In this document: positions 24,807 to 33,751 of the stretch, in pieces
How the letters are laid out: each line of letters opens with the position of its first letter
How positions within the stretch are numbered: position 1 is the stretch's first letter
Assembly: GCF_003477995.1 (NCBI RefSeq)
Contig: NZ_QUEM01000014.1
Span: 27,691 to 91,690, forward strand
Source: Bacteroides sp. OF04-15BH
Lineage (GTDB): Bacteria; Bacteroidota; Bacteroidia; Bacteroidales; Bacteroidaceae
DNA: 64,000 nucleotides
Reading direction: 5' to 3'
Notes under the pieces: generated by a model
What the model saw: the letters and a program-made list of their open reading frames with translations, nothing else
Databases searched by the model: none
Told to the model about the DNA's origin: nothing
Translations under genes and position numbers: made by a program

Positions 24807-26417
24807 GTGGCAGAAACTAAGTACATCTTCGTAACTGGTGGAGTTGCCTCTTCTTTGGGAAAAGGCATTATCTCTTCATCAATTGGTAAACTTTTACAGG
24901 CTAGAGGGTATAACATTACCATCCAAAAGTTTGACCCGTATATCAACATCGACCCGGGAACACTGAATCCTTACGAGCATGGCGAATGCTATGTTACGGT
25001 AGACGGACAGGAAACTGACCTCGACCTGGGACATTACGAGCGTTTCACCGGTATTCAGACCACCCGTGCCAATAACATCACCACAGGCCGTATCTACCAA
25101 AGTGTTATCGAGAAGGAACGCCGCGGAGATTATTTGGGCAAGACCATCCAGGTGGTTCCTCATATCACAGACGAAATCAAGCGTAACATCAAGCTGATGG
25201 GCCAGAAGTACAAATTCGACTTCGTGATCACCGAAATCGGAGGTACTGTAGGAGATATCGAATCTCTCCCATTCCTGGAGGCTATTCGTCAGCTTCGTTG
25301 GGAATTGGGCAAGAATGCCATCAACCTGCACTTGACTTACGTTCCTTATCTGGCTGCTGCCGGCGAGTTGAAGACCAAACCGACTCAGACTTCTGTAAAG
25401 CAGTTGCAGAGCTTGGGTATCCAGCCGGATATCCTGGTATTGCGCGCCGAGCACGAACTGAACGCCGGTCTGCGTAAGAAAGTGGCCCACTTCTGTAATG
25501 TAGACGAAGACGCTGTAATCCAGAGCTTGGATATGCCTTCTATCTACGAAGTACCACTCAGCATGCAGGCTCAGAAGCTGGACGAAATTATTTTGCGCAA
25601 GATGGATATGCCAATCGGAGAAACTCCGGGATTGGGTCCATGGCGTTCTTTCCTGGAGCGTCGCAACAAGGCTACAGAAATTGTCAACATCGCTCTGGTA
25701 GGTAAATACGATCTGCAGGATGCTTATAAGAGTATTCTGGAATCTTTGGCTCATGCCGGAACCTATAATGACTATAAGGTAAAGACTCACTATGTAAACA
25801 GTGAGAAGCTGACCAAGGAAAACATTGCCGAGGCTCTCGAGGGCATGTCTGGTGTGGTTATCTGTCCGGGATTCGGCCAGAGAGGTATCGAAGGCAAGAT
25901 CATCGCTGCAGAATACACCCGTACACACAATATCCCGACCTTCGGTATCTGTCTGGGTATGCAGATGATGGTGATCGAGTTTGCCCGCAATGTATTGGGT
26001 TATGCCGATGCCAACAGCCGCGAAATGGACGAGAAGACTCCGCACAATGTGATCGACATCATGGAGGAGCAGAAGAATATTACACAGATGGGTGGAACCA
26101 TGCGTCTGGGTGCTTACGAATGTGAGCTGCGCGAAGGAAGCCGCACCCTGGAAGCTTACGGACAGAAGACCATCTCTGAGCGTCACCGCCACCGTTATGA
26201 GTTCAACAACCAGTTTACTTCTGAGTTCGAGAACGCCGGTATGCAGTGCGTAGGTATCAATCCGGACAGCAACCTGGTGGAAATCGTAGAAATCCCGAAC
26301 CTGAACTGGTATATCGGTACCCAGTTCCATCCGGAATACAGCAGTACCGTGCTGAAGCCACATCCACTGTTCCTGTCCTTTGTAAAGGCAGCTATTGATT
26401 TTAAAAATAACCAATAA
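24807..26417 (+). CDS. pyrG: CTP synthase
   Basis: Makes CTP from UTP with glutamine as nitrogen donor. The start codon is GTG at 24807. The 536 residues comprise the synthase domain (about 1-270; KYIFVTGGVASSLGKGIISSS P-loop, GTVGDIES) and the class I glutamine amidotransferase domain (about 295-536; PGFGQRG, catalytic Cys in FGICLGMQ, and the His/Glu pair in GTQFHPEYSS). Codon use is biased as in pgk. The gap to yidC is 20 bp with no terminator, so the two are co-transcribed. Confidence 0.97.
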   Translation: MAETKYIFVTGGVASSLGKGIISSSIGKLLQARGYNITIQKFDPYINIDPGTLNPYEHGECYVTVDGQETDLDLGHYERFTGIQTTRANNITTGRIYQSVIEKERRGDYLGKTIQVVPHITDEIKRNIKLMGQKYKFDFVITEIGGTVGDIESLPFLEAIRQLRWELGKNAINLHLTYVPYLAAAGELKTKPTQTSVKQLQSLGIQPDILVLRAEHELNAGLRKKVAHFCNVDEDAVIQSLDMPSIYEVPLSMQAQKLDEIILRKMDMPIGETPGLGPWRSFLERRNKATEIVNIALVGKYDLQDAYKSILESLAHAGTYNDYKVKTHYVNSEKLTKENIAEALEGMSGVVICPGFGQRGIEGKIIAAEYTRTHNIPTFGICLGMQMMVIEFARNVLGYADANSREMDEKTPHNVIDIMEEQKNITQMGGTMRLGAYECELREGSRTLEAYGQKTISERHRHRYEFNNQFTSEFENAGMQCVGINPDSNLVEIVEIPNLNWYIGTQFHPEYSSTVLKPHPLFLSFVKAAIDFKNNQ

Positions 26418-26437
26418 GCAGATATAGAAAATTTAAA

Positions 26438-28318
26438 ATGGATAAAAATACAATCATCGGTTTCATCCTGATTGCAGGTGTGCTGTTCGGATTCAGCTAC
26501 TTCAGCCGACCAAGCGAGGCTGAAATCCAGCAGATGCAACGACAAGACTCACTCGAAATCGTAGCCAAGCAGCAGGCAGAAGCAGCACAGAAAGCTCAGG
26601 AGGCGGCAGCCATCGCCAAAAAGGCAGAAGCAGCCCTGGACTCTACTTCCCTGTTCTTCAAGAACCGTCAGGGTACCGATCAGAACATCGTATTGCAGAA
26701 CAATCTGGTAAAGATCACTTTGGGCACCCGTGGCGGTATGGTCAAGGAAGCCTTGCTCAAGGACTATAAAAACCAGCAGGGAGGACCGGTATGCCTTTTG
26801 AATGAAAAGGACGCTTCCATGAGCTTTGTCCTGGAAGGCAAAAACGAGAACCTGGACTCTCGCGACTTTTTCTTCACTCCGGTAGCTGCTACCGACAGCA
26901 GTGTGACCATGCGTCTGGAGAATCAGGACGGAAGCGTGCTGGATCTGGAATACAAACTGCACAGTGACTCTTATATGCTCGACCTGAAGATTGCCTCTTC
27001 GGGTCTGGGCAGATACTTCTCACCGTCAATGAAAACCATCAACCTGTCGTGGTATGACAAGGCCATGCAGCAGGAAAAGGGTTTCGACTTTGAGAACCAA
27101 TACTCTACCCTGACCTACAAGATCAAGGATGAGGGTACCGACTATCTGAACGCCAACGAGGACAAGACCGAGGATGTGAAAGAACGTCTGGACTGGGTTG
27201 CTTTCAAGAACCAGTTCTTCAGCTGTGTGTTCATCGCGCATCAGGACTTTACCGACGCTACTCTCTCCAGCACACCGCAGCCTAAAAACAGTGGTTACCT
27301 GAAGGAGTACAATGCAGAAATGAAGACTTACTTCGATCCGTCGGGCAGCAAGACAACCGACTTGCAGCTCTATTTCGGTCCGAACAACTACCACATTCTG
27401 AGCACGACCAATGATTTGAGCCTTAGCGACAAGGATTTGGAAATGCAGGATCTGGTTTACTTGGGCTGGCCGCTCTTCAAGTGGATCAACCGTTTCTTCA
27501 TCATCTATCTGTTCGACTGGCTCAACGGTCTGGGCTTGTCTATGGGTATTGTGTTGCTGTTGCTGACCATTATCATCAAGGTTCTGGTTTACCCGACAAC
27601 ACGCAAGTCTTACATCGCTTCGGCCAAGATGCGCGTTCTGAAGCCGAAAATCGACGCGCTGAACGAAAAATATCCGGACCCGAACGACGCACTGAAGAAA
27701 CAGCAGGAAATGATGCAACTCTACAGCCAGTACGGTGCCAACCCGATGGGCGGCTGTCTGCCGATGCTCATCCAGATGCCGTTCTGGATTGCGCTCTTCA
27801 ACTTTGTGCCGAACGCCATTGAGTTGCGCGGAGAAAGCTTCTTGTGGGCCAACGACCTGTCGGCATACGACGACCTGATCCGTTGGGACACTCACATCTG
27901 GCTCATCGGTGATCACATCAGCATCTTCTGCTTGCTGTTCTGTGCCACCAATATCATCAATACCTGGATCAGCACCAAGCAGCAGCAGTCTGCCATGGCT
28001 GGTGAACAGGCGCAGCAGATGAAGATGATGCAGTACATGATGTATTTCATGCCTGTGTTCTTCTTCTTCATGTTCAACAATTACTCTTCAGGACTGAACT
28101 ATTACTACTTCCTGTCCAGCTTGACCAGTATCCTGATCATGTGGTATCTCAAGAAGACTACCGATGAGAAGAAACTGCTGGCAAAGATGGAGGCCAAGTA
28201 TGAAGCCAACAAGAAGAATCCGAAAAAGACTTCCGGCTTTGCAGCTCGTCTGGAGGAAATGCAGAAAAAGCAACAGGCTATTCTGGAAGAACAGAAAAGA
28301 AGACAGGGACAAAAATAA
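26438..28318 (+). CDS. yidC: Membrane protein insertase YidC
   Basis: 626 residues. Helix 1 (residues about 5-24; TIIGFILIAGVLFGFSYF) is followed by a charged coiled-coil-like stretch (about 28-70) and a large periplasmic beta-domain to about 350, then the conserved five-helix insertase core: WLNGLGLSMGIVLLLLTIIIKVLVYP, NPMGGCLPMLIQMPFWIALF, and MMQYMMYFMPVFFFFMFNNYSSGL. The tail is basic (KKNPKKTSGF), as usual for ribosome contact. Inserts respiratory and other inner-membrane proteins, alone or with SecYEG. Closed by the terminator at 28335. Confidence 0.96.
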   Translation: MDKNTIIGFILIAGVLFGFSYFSRPSEAEIQQMQRQDSLEIVAKQQAEAAQKAQEAAAIAKKAEAALDSTSLFFKNRQGTDQNIVLQNNLVKITLGTRGGMVKEALLKDYKNQQGGPVCLLNEKDASMSFVLEGKNENLDSRDFFFTPVAATDSSVTMRLENQDGSVLDLEYKLHSDSYMLDLKIASSGLGRYFSPSMKTINLSWYDKAMQQEKGFDFENQYSTLTYKIKDEGTDYLNANEDKTEDVKERLDWVAFKNQFFSCVFIAHQDFTDATLSSTPQPKNSGYLKEYNAEMKTYFDPSGSKTTDLQLYFGPNNYHILSTTNDLSLSDKDLEMQDLVYLGWPLFKWINRFFIIYLFDWLNGLGLSMGIVLLLLTIIIKVLVYPTTRKSYIASAKMRVLKPKIDALNEKYPDPNDALKKQQEMMQLYSQYGANPMGGCLPMLIQMPFWIALFNFVPNAIELRGESFLWANDLSAYDDLIRWDTHIWLIGDHISIFCLLFCATNIINTWISTKQQQSAMAGEQAQQMKMMQYMMYFMPVFFFFMFNNYSSGLNYYYFLSSLTSILIMWYLKKTTDEKKLLAKMEAKYEANKKNPKKTSGFAARLEEMQKKQQAILEEQKRRQGQK

Positions 28319-28334
28319 AAAGTAATCATTTTAT

Positions 28335-28365
28335 GCCGGACGTGTCTTTTCGCGTCCGGCTTTTT
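28335..28365 (+). terminator. Terminator of the pyrG-yidC transcript
   Basis: GCCGGACG at 28335-28342 pairs with CGTCCGGC at 28353-28360, followed by T5. Confidence 0.88.
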
Positions 28366-28377
28366 CATATTTATCCT

Positions 28378-30576
28378 ATGAACTTTCTACATATTATGAC
28401 CACCACTTTGGCACTGACGGCCGCCGCGCCGCAGCAAAGCCCTGCCGAAACTCCGGTGATCGGCAAGAATGAAATTCAACTGAAAAACGACCGGATGACT
28501 CCCGAAACGCTTTGGGCCATGGGACGCATCGGCGGCATGACCACCTCACCGGACGGCAAGAAGATTGCCTACACCGTGACTTACTACAGTGTGCAGCAGA
28601 ACAAGAGTCGCACCCTGATTTATCTGATGAATACCGACGGATCGGACAAACAGCTCTTCACTCAGGGAAATGCCAGCGAGATGGAACCGCAGTTCCTGGC
28701 CGACGGCAAGCATCTGGCTTTCCTGAGCACAGCCAGCGGCAAACCGGAAGTATGGCAGGCCGCTCTCGACGGAAGCGACCGCAAGCAGCTGTCGTTCACC
28801 GAGCAGGGAGTGCAGGGTTTCAAATTCTCTCCCGACAACAAACAGGTGATTCTGGTTCAGGAAGTAGAGACCACCGCTTCCATTGAAAAGACTTACGACG
28901 ATCTGCCTCTGACCAGCGGTATGGTCATCACAGACCTGAACTATAAGCACTGGGATCATTATGTGCGCACTATTCCGCATATCTTCCTGGCCAACTTTGA
29001 CGGAACACGCATCTCGGACCAGACTACCGACATTCTGAACGGAGAGCCTTACGAATGTCCGATGCTTCCGTTCGGCGGCAGCGAGCAATTCAACTGGAGT
29101 CCCGACAGCAAGACTATTGTCTATACCTGCCGTAAGAAAACGGGCGTGGATTATGCCATCAGCACCGACAGTGACATCTTCGCCTATGAAGTGAGCACCG
29201 GCAAGACTACCAACCTGTGCAAGCCCGCCGGTTATCAGGCTCCGAAAACAGATCCGAGTCGTTCGCTGCAGCACCAGGCCGTAAATCAGAATGCCCAGGA
29301 CTGCAACATGGGTTACGACACCAATCCGCAATACTCTCCCGACGGTACGAAAGTGGCCTGGCAGAGCATGGAGCGCGACGGTTATGAAAGCGACCGCACC
29401 CGTCTGTGTGTCCTCGACCTGAAGACCGGAAAGAAGACCTATGTGACCGAGTCATTCGAGTCGGGTGTTGACGGATTCAACTGGAGCAAGGACGGCAAGC
29501 AGCTTTACTTTACCGGAGTATGGCACGCCCGCAGCATGGTATATCAGACCGACCTGAAAGGTAATGTACGCGCGCTGACCGAAGGAGATTATGACTACAG
29601 CAGTGTGGCCGACAATGGCGACCAGCTGTTGGTGATGCGTCACAGCCTCAGCGCTCCGGACGACATCTACAGCATCTCCAAAGGCAAGAAGGCCAAGATC
29701 ACCCAACTGACTCAGGAAAACGAGCATATCCTCAAGCAACTCACTTTAGGTGAGGTAAAAGAACGCTGGGTACCGACTTCAGACGGCAAGCAGGAACTCT
29801 GCTGGGTGGTTTATCCGCCACACTTCGATGCCAGCAAGAAATACCCGGTACTGCTCTTCTGCCAGGGCGGTCCGCAGTCACCCGTAAGCCAGTTCTGGAG
29901 CTATCGTTGGAACTTGCAACTCATGGCAGCCAACGACTATATCATCGTGGCTCCTAACCGTCGCGGTCTGCCGGGCTTCGGCATGGAATGGCTGGAAGAC
30001 ATCAGCGGTGACTACAGCGGCCAGTGCATGCAGGATTATCTGGATGCCATCGACAATGTTGCTCAGGAACCTTATGCCGACAAAGACCGTATGGGTTGTG
30101 TCGGTGCCAGCTTCGGAGGCTACAGCGTATATTATCTGGCCGGACACCACGACAAGCGTTTCAAGTGCTTCATCGCACACGACGGAATCTTCAATACCCA
30201 ACAACAGTATTACGAAACCGAAGAGATGTGGTTCCCGAACTGGGATCTGGGTGCCGGTCCGTGGCGTAAGGGCATCACCAACCAGGCCAACTCTCCGGAA
30301 ACAGTAAACGACGGACAGAAAGTAAACCCATACACCACCAGTCCGCATCTGTATGTCGACAAATGGGACACTCCGATTCTGTGCATCCACGGCGAGAAGG
30401 ACTACCGCATTCTGAGCGCTCAGGGAGAATCTGCCTTCAAGGCAGCCCGCATGCGCGGCATTCCGGCCGAGCTGCTCATCTTCCCGGATGAGAACCACTG
30501 GGTACTGAAACCACAGAACGGAATCCTGTGGCAGCGCACCTTCTTCCGTTGGTTGGACCGCTGGTTAAAGAAATAA
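28378..30576 (+). CDS. Secreted S9 family dipeptidyl peptidase (DPP5-like)
   Basis: 732 residues from the ATG at 28378; a longer frame would start inside the yidC terminator. The start MNFLHIMTTTLALTAAA is a weak signal peptide. An N-terminal beta-propeller (about 40-450; repeated SPDGKKIAYT, SPDNKQVILV, SPDGTKVAWQ) precedes the alpha/beta-hydrolase domain with Ser578 in GASFGGYS, Asp675 in GEKDYRI and His707 in ENHWVLKP. The order and spacing resemble Porphyromonas gingivalis DPP5, a periplasmic enzyme releasing N-terminal dipeptides. A transporter gene related to lysosomal MFSD1 follows 28 bp later, which suggests release and uptake of dipeptides are coupled. Confidence 0.88.
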   Translation: MNFLHIMTTTLALTAAAPQQSPAETPVIGKNEIQLKNDRMTPETLWAMGRIGGMTTSPDGKKIAYTVTYYSVQQNKSRTLIYLMNTDGSDKQLFTQGNASEMEPQFLADGKHLAFLSTASGKPEVWQAALDGSDRKQLSFTEQGVQGFKFSPDNKQVILVQEVETTASIEKTYDDLPLTSGMVITDLNYKHWDHYVRTIPHIFLANFDGTRISDQTTDILNGEPYECPMLPFGGSEQFNWSPDSKTIVYTCRKKTGVDYAISTDSDIFAYEVSTGKTTNLCKPAGYQAPKTDPSRSLQHQAVNQNAQDCNMGYDTNPQYSPDGTKVAWQSMERDGYESDRTRLCVLDLKTGKKTYVTESFESGVDGFNWSKDGKQLYFTGVWHARSMVYQTDLKGNVRALTEGDYDYSSVADNGDQLLVMRHSLSAPDDIYSISKGKKAKITQLTQENEHILKQLTLGEVKERWVPTSDGKQELCWVVYPPHFDASKKYPVLLFCQGGPQSPVSQFWSYRWNLQLMAANDYIIVAPNRRGLPGFGMEWLEDISGDYSGQCMQDYLDAIDNVAQEPYADKDRMGCVGASFGGYSVYYLAGHHDKRFKCFIAHDGIFNTQQQYYETEEMWFPNWDLGAGPWRKGITNQANSPETVNDGQKVNPYTTSPHLYVDKWDTPILCIHGEKDYRILSAQGESAFKAARMRGIPAELLIFPDENHWVLKPQNGILWQRTFFRWLDRWLKK

Positions 30577-30604
30577 AAATCAATCACTATCTTAACAAAT
30601 AAAA

Positions 30605-31981
30605 ATGACAACAGTAACACAAAACATTCAGCAAAAACTCAGCGACAGCAAGGCTGCCCGCTGGACCGCCATGGCGATTGTTTCGTTCACCATGATGTGC
30701 GGTTATTTCATTACCGACGTAATGGCTCCTTTGGAAACTCTGCTTACCCAATCTGTTGCAGAAGGCGGACTGGGCTGGACCAGCGCCGAATATGGTTTCT
30801 TCTCCGGAGCCTACGGTTATATCAACGTATTCCTGCTGATGCTCTTCTTCGGAGGTATCATTCTGGATAAGATGGGCGTGCGCTTCACCGGTGTGATGAG
30901 TAGCATTCTGATGCTCACCGGAGCGGCCATCAAATGGTATGCGGTATCCCATACTTTCGGCGATGCCACTTTGTTTAACATGCCACTGCAAGTAGCTCTC
31001 GCCTCTCTGGGCTTCGCCATCTTCGGTTGCGGTATGGAGATCACTGGTATCACCGCTTCCAAGGTTATCGCCAAATGGTTTACCGGTCATGAACTGGCGC
31101 TGGCCATGGGTCTGCAGGTTGCCATGGCACGTATCGGAACCGCTGCCGCACTGGCATGCAGTCTGCCATTAGCCAATGCCTACAGCATCTCCACTCCGAT
31201 TCTTTTGGGTGTCGTATGCATCTGTGTAGGCTTCCTGGTATATTTGGTATACTGCGTCATGGACCGCAAGTTCGACCAGTCAGTACAGTCATCGGGAGTT
31301 GAAGAAAACGAAGAAGGTTTCCAGATGAGCGATTTGAAAGTAATCTTCAGCAACAAAGGTTTCTGGTTGATTACCCTGCTCTGCCTGATGTTTTATGCCG
31401 GTGTGTTCCCATTCCTGAAATTCGCGACTAAGATCATGGTTCATAAATATCATGTAGATCAGGATTTGGCCGGTATGATTCCTGCCATGCTGCCATTCGG
31501 AACCATCCTGCTCACTCCGCTGTTCGGTTCTATCTACGACCGTATCGGTAAGGGTGCCACACTGATGATTATCGGTTCAGCCCTGCTGACTCTGGTACAC
31601 GTACTCTTCGCCCTACCGATTCTGAACGTATGGTGGTTTGCCATCATCGTGATGATTCTGTTGGGTATTGCCTTCTCATTGGTACCATCAGCCATGTGGC
31701 CTTCGGTGCCGAAAATCATTCCGATGAAGCAGTTAGGTTCTGCCTATGCCATCATTTTCTACATTCAGAACATCGGTCTGTCTATGGTTCCGGTACTGAT
31801 CGGTTGGGTTATCGAGAAGTATGCCACCATCCAGACTGCCGAGGGCGTTACTTATGACTACACCCTGCCGATGGTTATCTTTGCCGTATTCGGCTTCATT
31901 GCTATCCTGATCGCCATGATGCTGAAGAAAGAAGACGGCATCAAGAACTATGGACTTGAAAAGAGCAACATTCAGAAATAA
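30605..31981 (+). CDS. MFS transporter, MFSD1-like (possible dipeptide importer)
   Basis: 458 residues and about twelve membrane helices. The loop 2-3 motif is GGIILDKMGVRFTG, the MFS motif A region; helix 4-5 has GITASKVIAKWFTGHELALAMGLQVAMARIG in pieces; the C-lobe has WPSVPKIIPMKQLGSAYAIIFYIQNIGLSMVP in pieces. The QLGxAYxxxxxIQNxGL pattern resembles human MFSD1, reported as a lysosomal dipeptide transporter. Sitting directly behind a DPP5-like peptidase supports dipeptides as substrate, but this is inference. Closed by a 15-bp terminator hairpin. Confidence 0.8.
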   Translation: MTTVTQNIQQKLSDSKAARWTAMAIVSFTMMCGYFITDVMAPLETLLTQSVAEGGLGWTSAEYGFFSGAYGYINVFLLMLFFGGIILDKMGVRFTGVMSSILMLTGAAIKWYAVSHTFGDATLFNMPLQVALASLGFAIFGCGMEITGITASKVIAKWFTGHELALAMGLQVAMARIGTAAALACSLPLANAYSISTPILLGVVCICVGFLVYLVYCVMDRKFDQSVQSSGVEENEEGFQMSDLKVIFSNKGFWLITLLCLMFYAGVFPFLKFATKIMVHKYHVDQDLAGMIPAMLPFGTILLTPLFGSIYDRIGKGATLMIIGSALLTLVHVLFALPILNVWWFAIIVMILLGIAFSLVPSAMWPSVPKIIPMKQLGSAYAIIFYIQNIGLSMVPVLIGWVIEKYATIQTAEGVTYDYTLPMVIFAVFGFIAILIAMMLKKEDGIKNYGLEKSNIQK

Positions 31982-31995
31982 TGCTCTGAATCTGT

Positions 31996-32039
31996 TTTTA
32001 CTCACCCGTCCGTAACAGATTACTGACGGGTGAGTAAAA
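31996..32039. terminator. Terminator of the DPP5-MFS unit
   Basis: TTTTACTCACCCGTC at 31996-32010 pairs perfectly with GACGGGTGAGTAAAA at 32025-32039, 15 bp. Confidence 0.9.
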
Positions 32040-32143
32040 GATTACTGCCCTGAAAGTAATACACAATCATCGGGGCATAATAAAGGGGATATCAAAACAA
32101 AAACGACTATTCCCCATAATTACAGATTGTAACAATAATATTA

Positions 32144-32195
32144 GAAAGGGCCGTATCAAACTCTATATGGAGCAATGATACGGCCCTTTCTTTAG
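32144..32195 (+). terminator. Orphan terminator, similar to the one at 40351
   Basis: GAAAGGGCCGTATCA at 32144-32158 pairs perfectly with TGATACGGCCCTTTC at 32176-32190, followed by a T-rich stretch. The loop (ACTCTATATGGAG) can pair inside itself. There is no gene between this and the preceding terminator. Confidence 0.8.
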
Positions 32196-32422
32196 TCTTT
32201 TAAGGTACTCAGTTTTCAAATTATAGGTTCATATCTTCAAAAAATGGATTTTGATGATCCTGCTTTTGGAAATAGTCATTATTATTTTACTTCCCCTCTT
32301 TCTTCATTAAACCTGAAAGCAAATATAAAACAAGAAAAGGCAAATATAAATGAACGGTTTCTCAGAAAAAAGACGGATTTTTGTAAATACAATCTATTCA
32401 AAAATCCTCTAAAACCAGAATC

Positions 32423-33556
32423 ATGAAAAATTACCCTTTCCCATCTAAAAGAAATTTTCTCATCGCCGCATTCTGCCTTTGCGGACTGACCGGTATACAA
32501 GCCCAAAACGAAACAATAAACGAAGAGACAACTGCGGAATTTAAACAAAGGATGGAATGGTTCACCGACGCCAAATTCGGTATGTTCATCCATCTGGGAC
32601 TCTACAGTTCTCTAGGCGGAGAATATCAGGGCAAGCAGGCCGAAGGCTATGCCGAATGGATTCAATCTACCCTGGACATTCCTTCTGCCGAATATGCCCT
32701 TCTGGCCAACAGTTGGAATCCCCGAAATTTTGACGCGGATTTAATTGCACGTACTGCCAAGAAAGCCGGTATGAAATATATCGTAATCACCACCAAGCAC
32801 CACGAAGGTTTCTGTCTGTGGAACTCCCGATATACGGATTTTGACATCGCATCCACTCCCATGAAGAGACGCGACATTCTGAAAGAACTGTCCAAAGCCT
32901 GCAAGAAACAGGGCATCCGTTTCGGTACTTACTACAGCATCATCGACTGGCACCATCCGTCGCAAGAAAGAAACAGCAAGGGCAAGGATGCTTGGGGACG
33001 ATGGGCACAAATCAGCATGAAACCGGGACAGAAAGCCGAATACGTCCAATACATGAAACAACAGATCAAGGAACTGATCGACCGGTATGATACCGACATC
33101 CTTTGGTTCGATGCCGACTGGGTGGACTGGTGGACCTTGGAGGACGGCAAAGAGCTGTATCAGTATATCCGTTCCTTAAAACCTTCCATTCTGATCAACA
33201 ACCGGGTGGCCAAGAGAGCGATCTTTAAGAAAGATTTCGGAACTCCGGAACAGGAACATCCCGGAAAATCGCAGGATCACTACTGGGAAGCCTGCTATAC
33301 GCTCAATGAATCCTGGGGATACAAGAAACAGGATCATCAGTGGAAAGATGCGCAAACCGTGGTCAACAAGCTCCAAGACATCAATACCAAAGGTGGAAAC
33401 CTGCTCTTGAATATCGGACCGGACGGAGATGGCAATGTTCCGCAAGAGTCTTTGGACATACTGAATGAAGTAGGAAAAATACGTAACAACGGAAATACAT
33501 TCGCCAGTAGCAACGATACGGAGTATTCAACAGCACTTCGTAAGGCATCGGATTGA
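32423..33556 (+). CDS. GH29 alpha-L-fucosidase-like enzyme lacking the C-terminal domain
   Basis: 377 residues with a signal peptide (about 1-28, ending GIQAQ). The TIM-barrel GH29 domain shows KFGMFIHLGLYS, ITTKHHEGFCLWNS, the likely nucleophile Asp230 in ILWFDADW, and a likely acid/base Glu277 in TPEQE, a layout closest to subfamily B (alpha-1,3/4-fucosidases; some related members act on alpha-L-galactose). Family members normally have a further C-terminal beta-sandwich of roughly 80-100 residues; here the protein stops shortly after LLLNIGPDGDG. No beta-sandwich is encoded in any frame downstream, so this is a deletion or a naturally short form rather than a simple frameshift. Confidence 0.85.
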   Translation: MKNYPFPSKRNFLIAAFCLCGLTGIQAQNETINEETTAEFKQRMEWFTDAKFGMFIHLGLYSSLGGEYQGKQAEGYAEWIQSTLDIPSAEYALLANSWNPRNFDADLIARTAKKAGMKYIVITTKHHEGFCLWNSRYTDFDIASTPMKRRDILKELSKACKKQGIRFGTYYSIIDWHHPSQERNSKGKDAWGRWAQISMKPGQKAEYVQYMKQQIKELIDRYDTDILWFDADWVDWWTLEDGKELYQYIRSLKPSILINNRVAKRAIFKKDFGTPEQEHPGKSQDHYWEACYTLNESWGYKKQDHQWKDAQTVVNKLQDINTKGGNLLLNIGPDGDGNVPQESLDILNEVGKIRNNGNTFASSNDTEYSTALRKASD

Positions 33557-33697
33557 AAGAAGCTTTCAACAAGGTGAAGAAACATAGAAAACGCTATGAT
33601 GGCAACCCTGTATTCTATTTAAGAGGAGACTTCTCATACTGGAGCAAGTTCTCCGACTTATCAAGCCGGAATTTTCTGACTGTACTTGCAAAAACAG

Positions 33698-33741
33698 GAA
33701 AGAGTCGTATTCAGCCCATGAAGCCAGAATACGACTCTTTC
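33698..33741. terminator. Bidirectional terminator between GH29 and sulfatase genes
   Basis: GAAAGAGTCGTATTC at 33698-33712 pairs perfectly with GAATACGACTCTTTC at 33727-33741; T-rich on both outer sides. Confidence 0.88.
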
Positions 33742-33751
33742 TTTTGTTTTA

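Larger units (their letters stand above)
31982..32422. other. 441-bp gene-free stretch with two strong terminators
   Basis: Holds the MFS terminator (31996-32039), a second unrelated hairpin terminator (32144-32195) with no gene in front of it, and an AT-rich leader for the GH29 gene. The roughly 105 bases between the hairpins contain short self-complementary arms (GGGGA near 32091 and TCCCC near 32115) and could be a small RNA. No convincing ORF or full promoter match seen. Confidence 0.5.

Noticed and set aside
24894..26414. A 506-codon open frame on the minus strand inside pyrG
   Set aside because: Complete antisense overlap with CTP synthase, which has strong codon bias; the long frame is a by-product of that bias.
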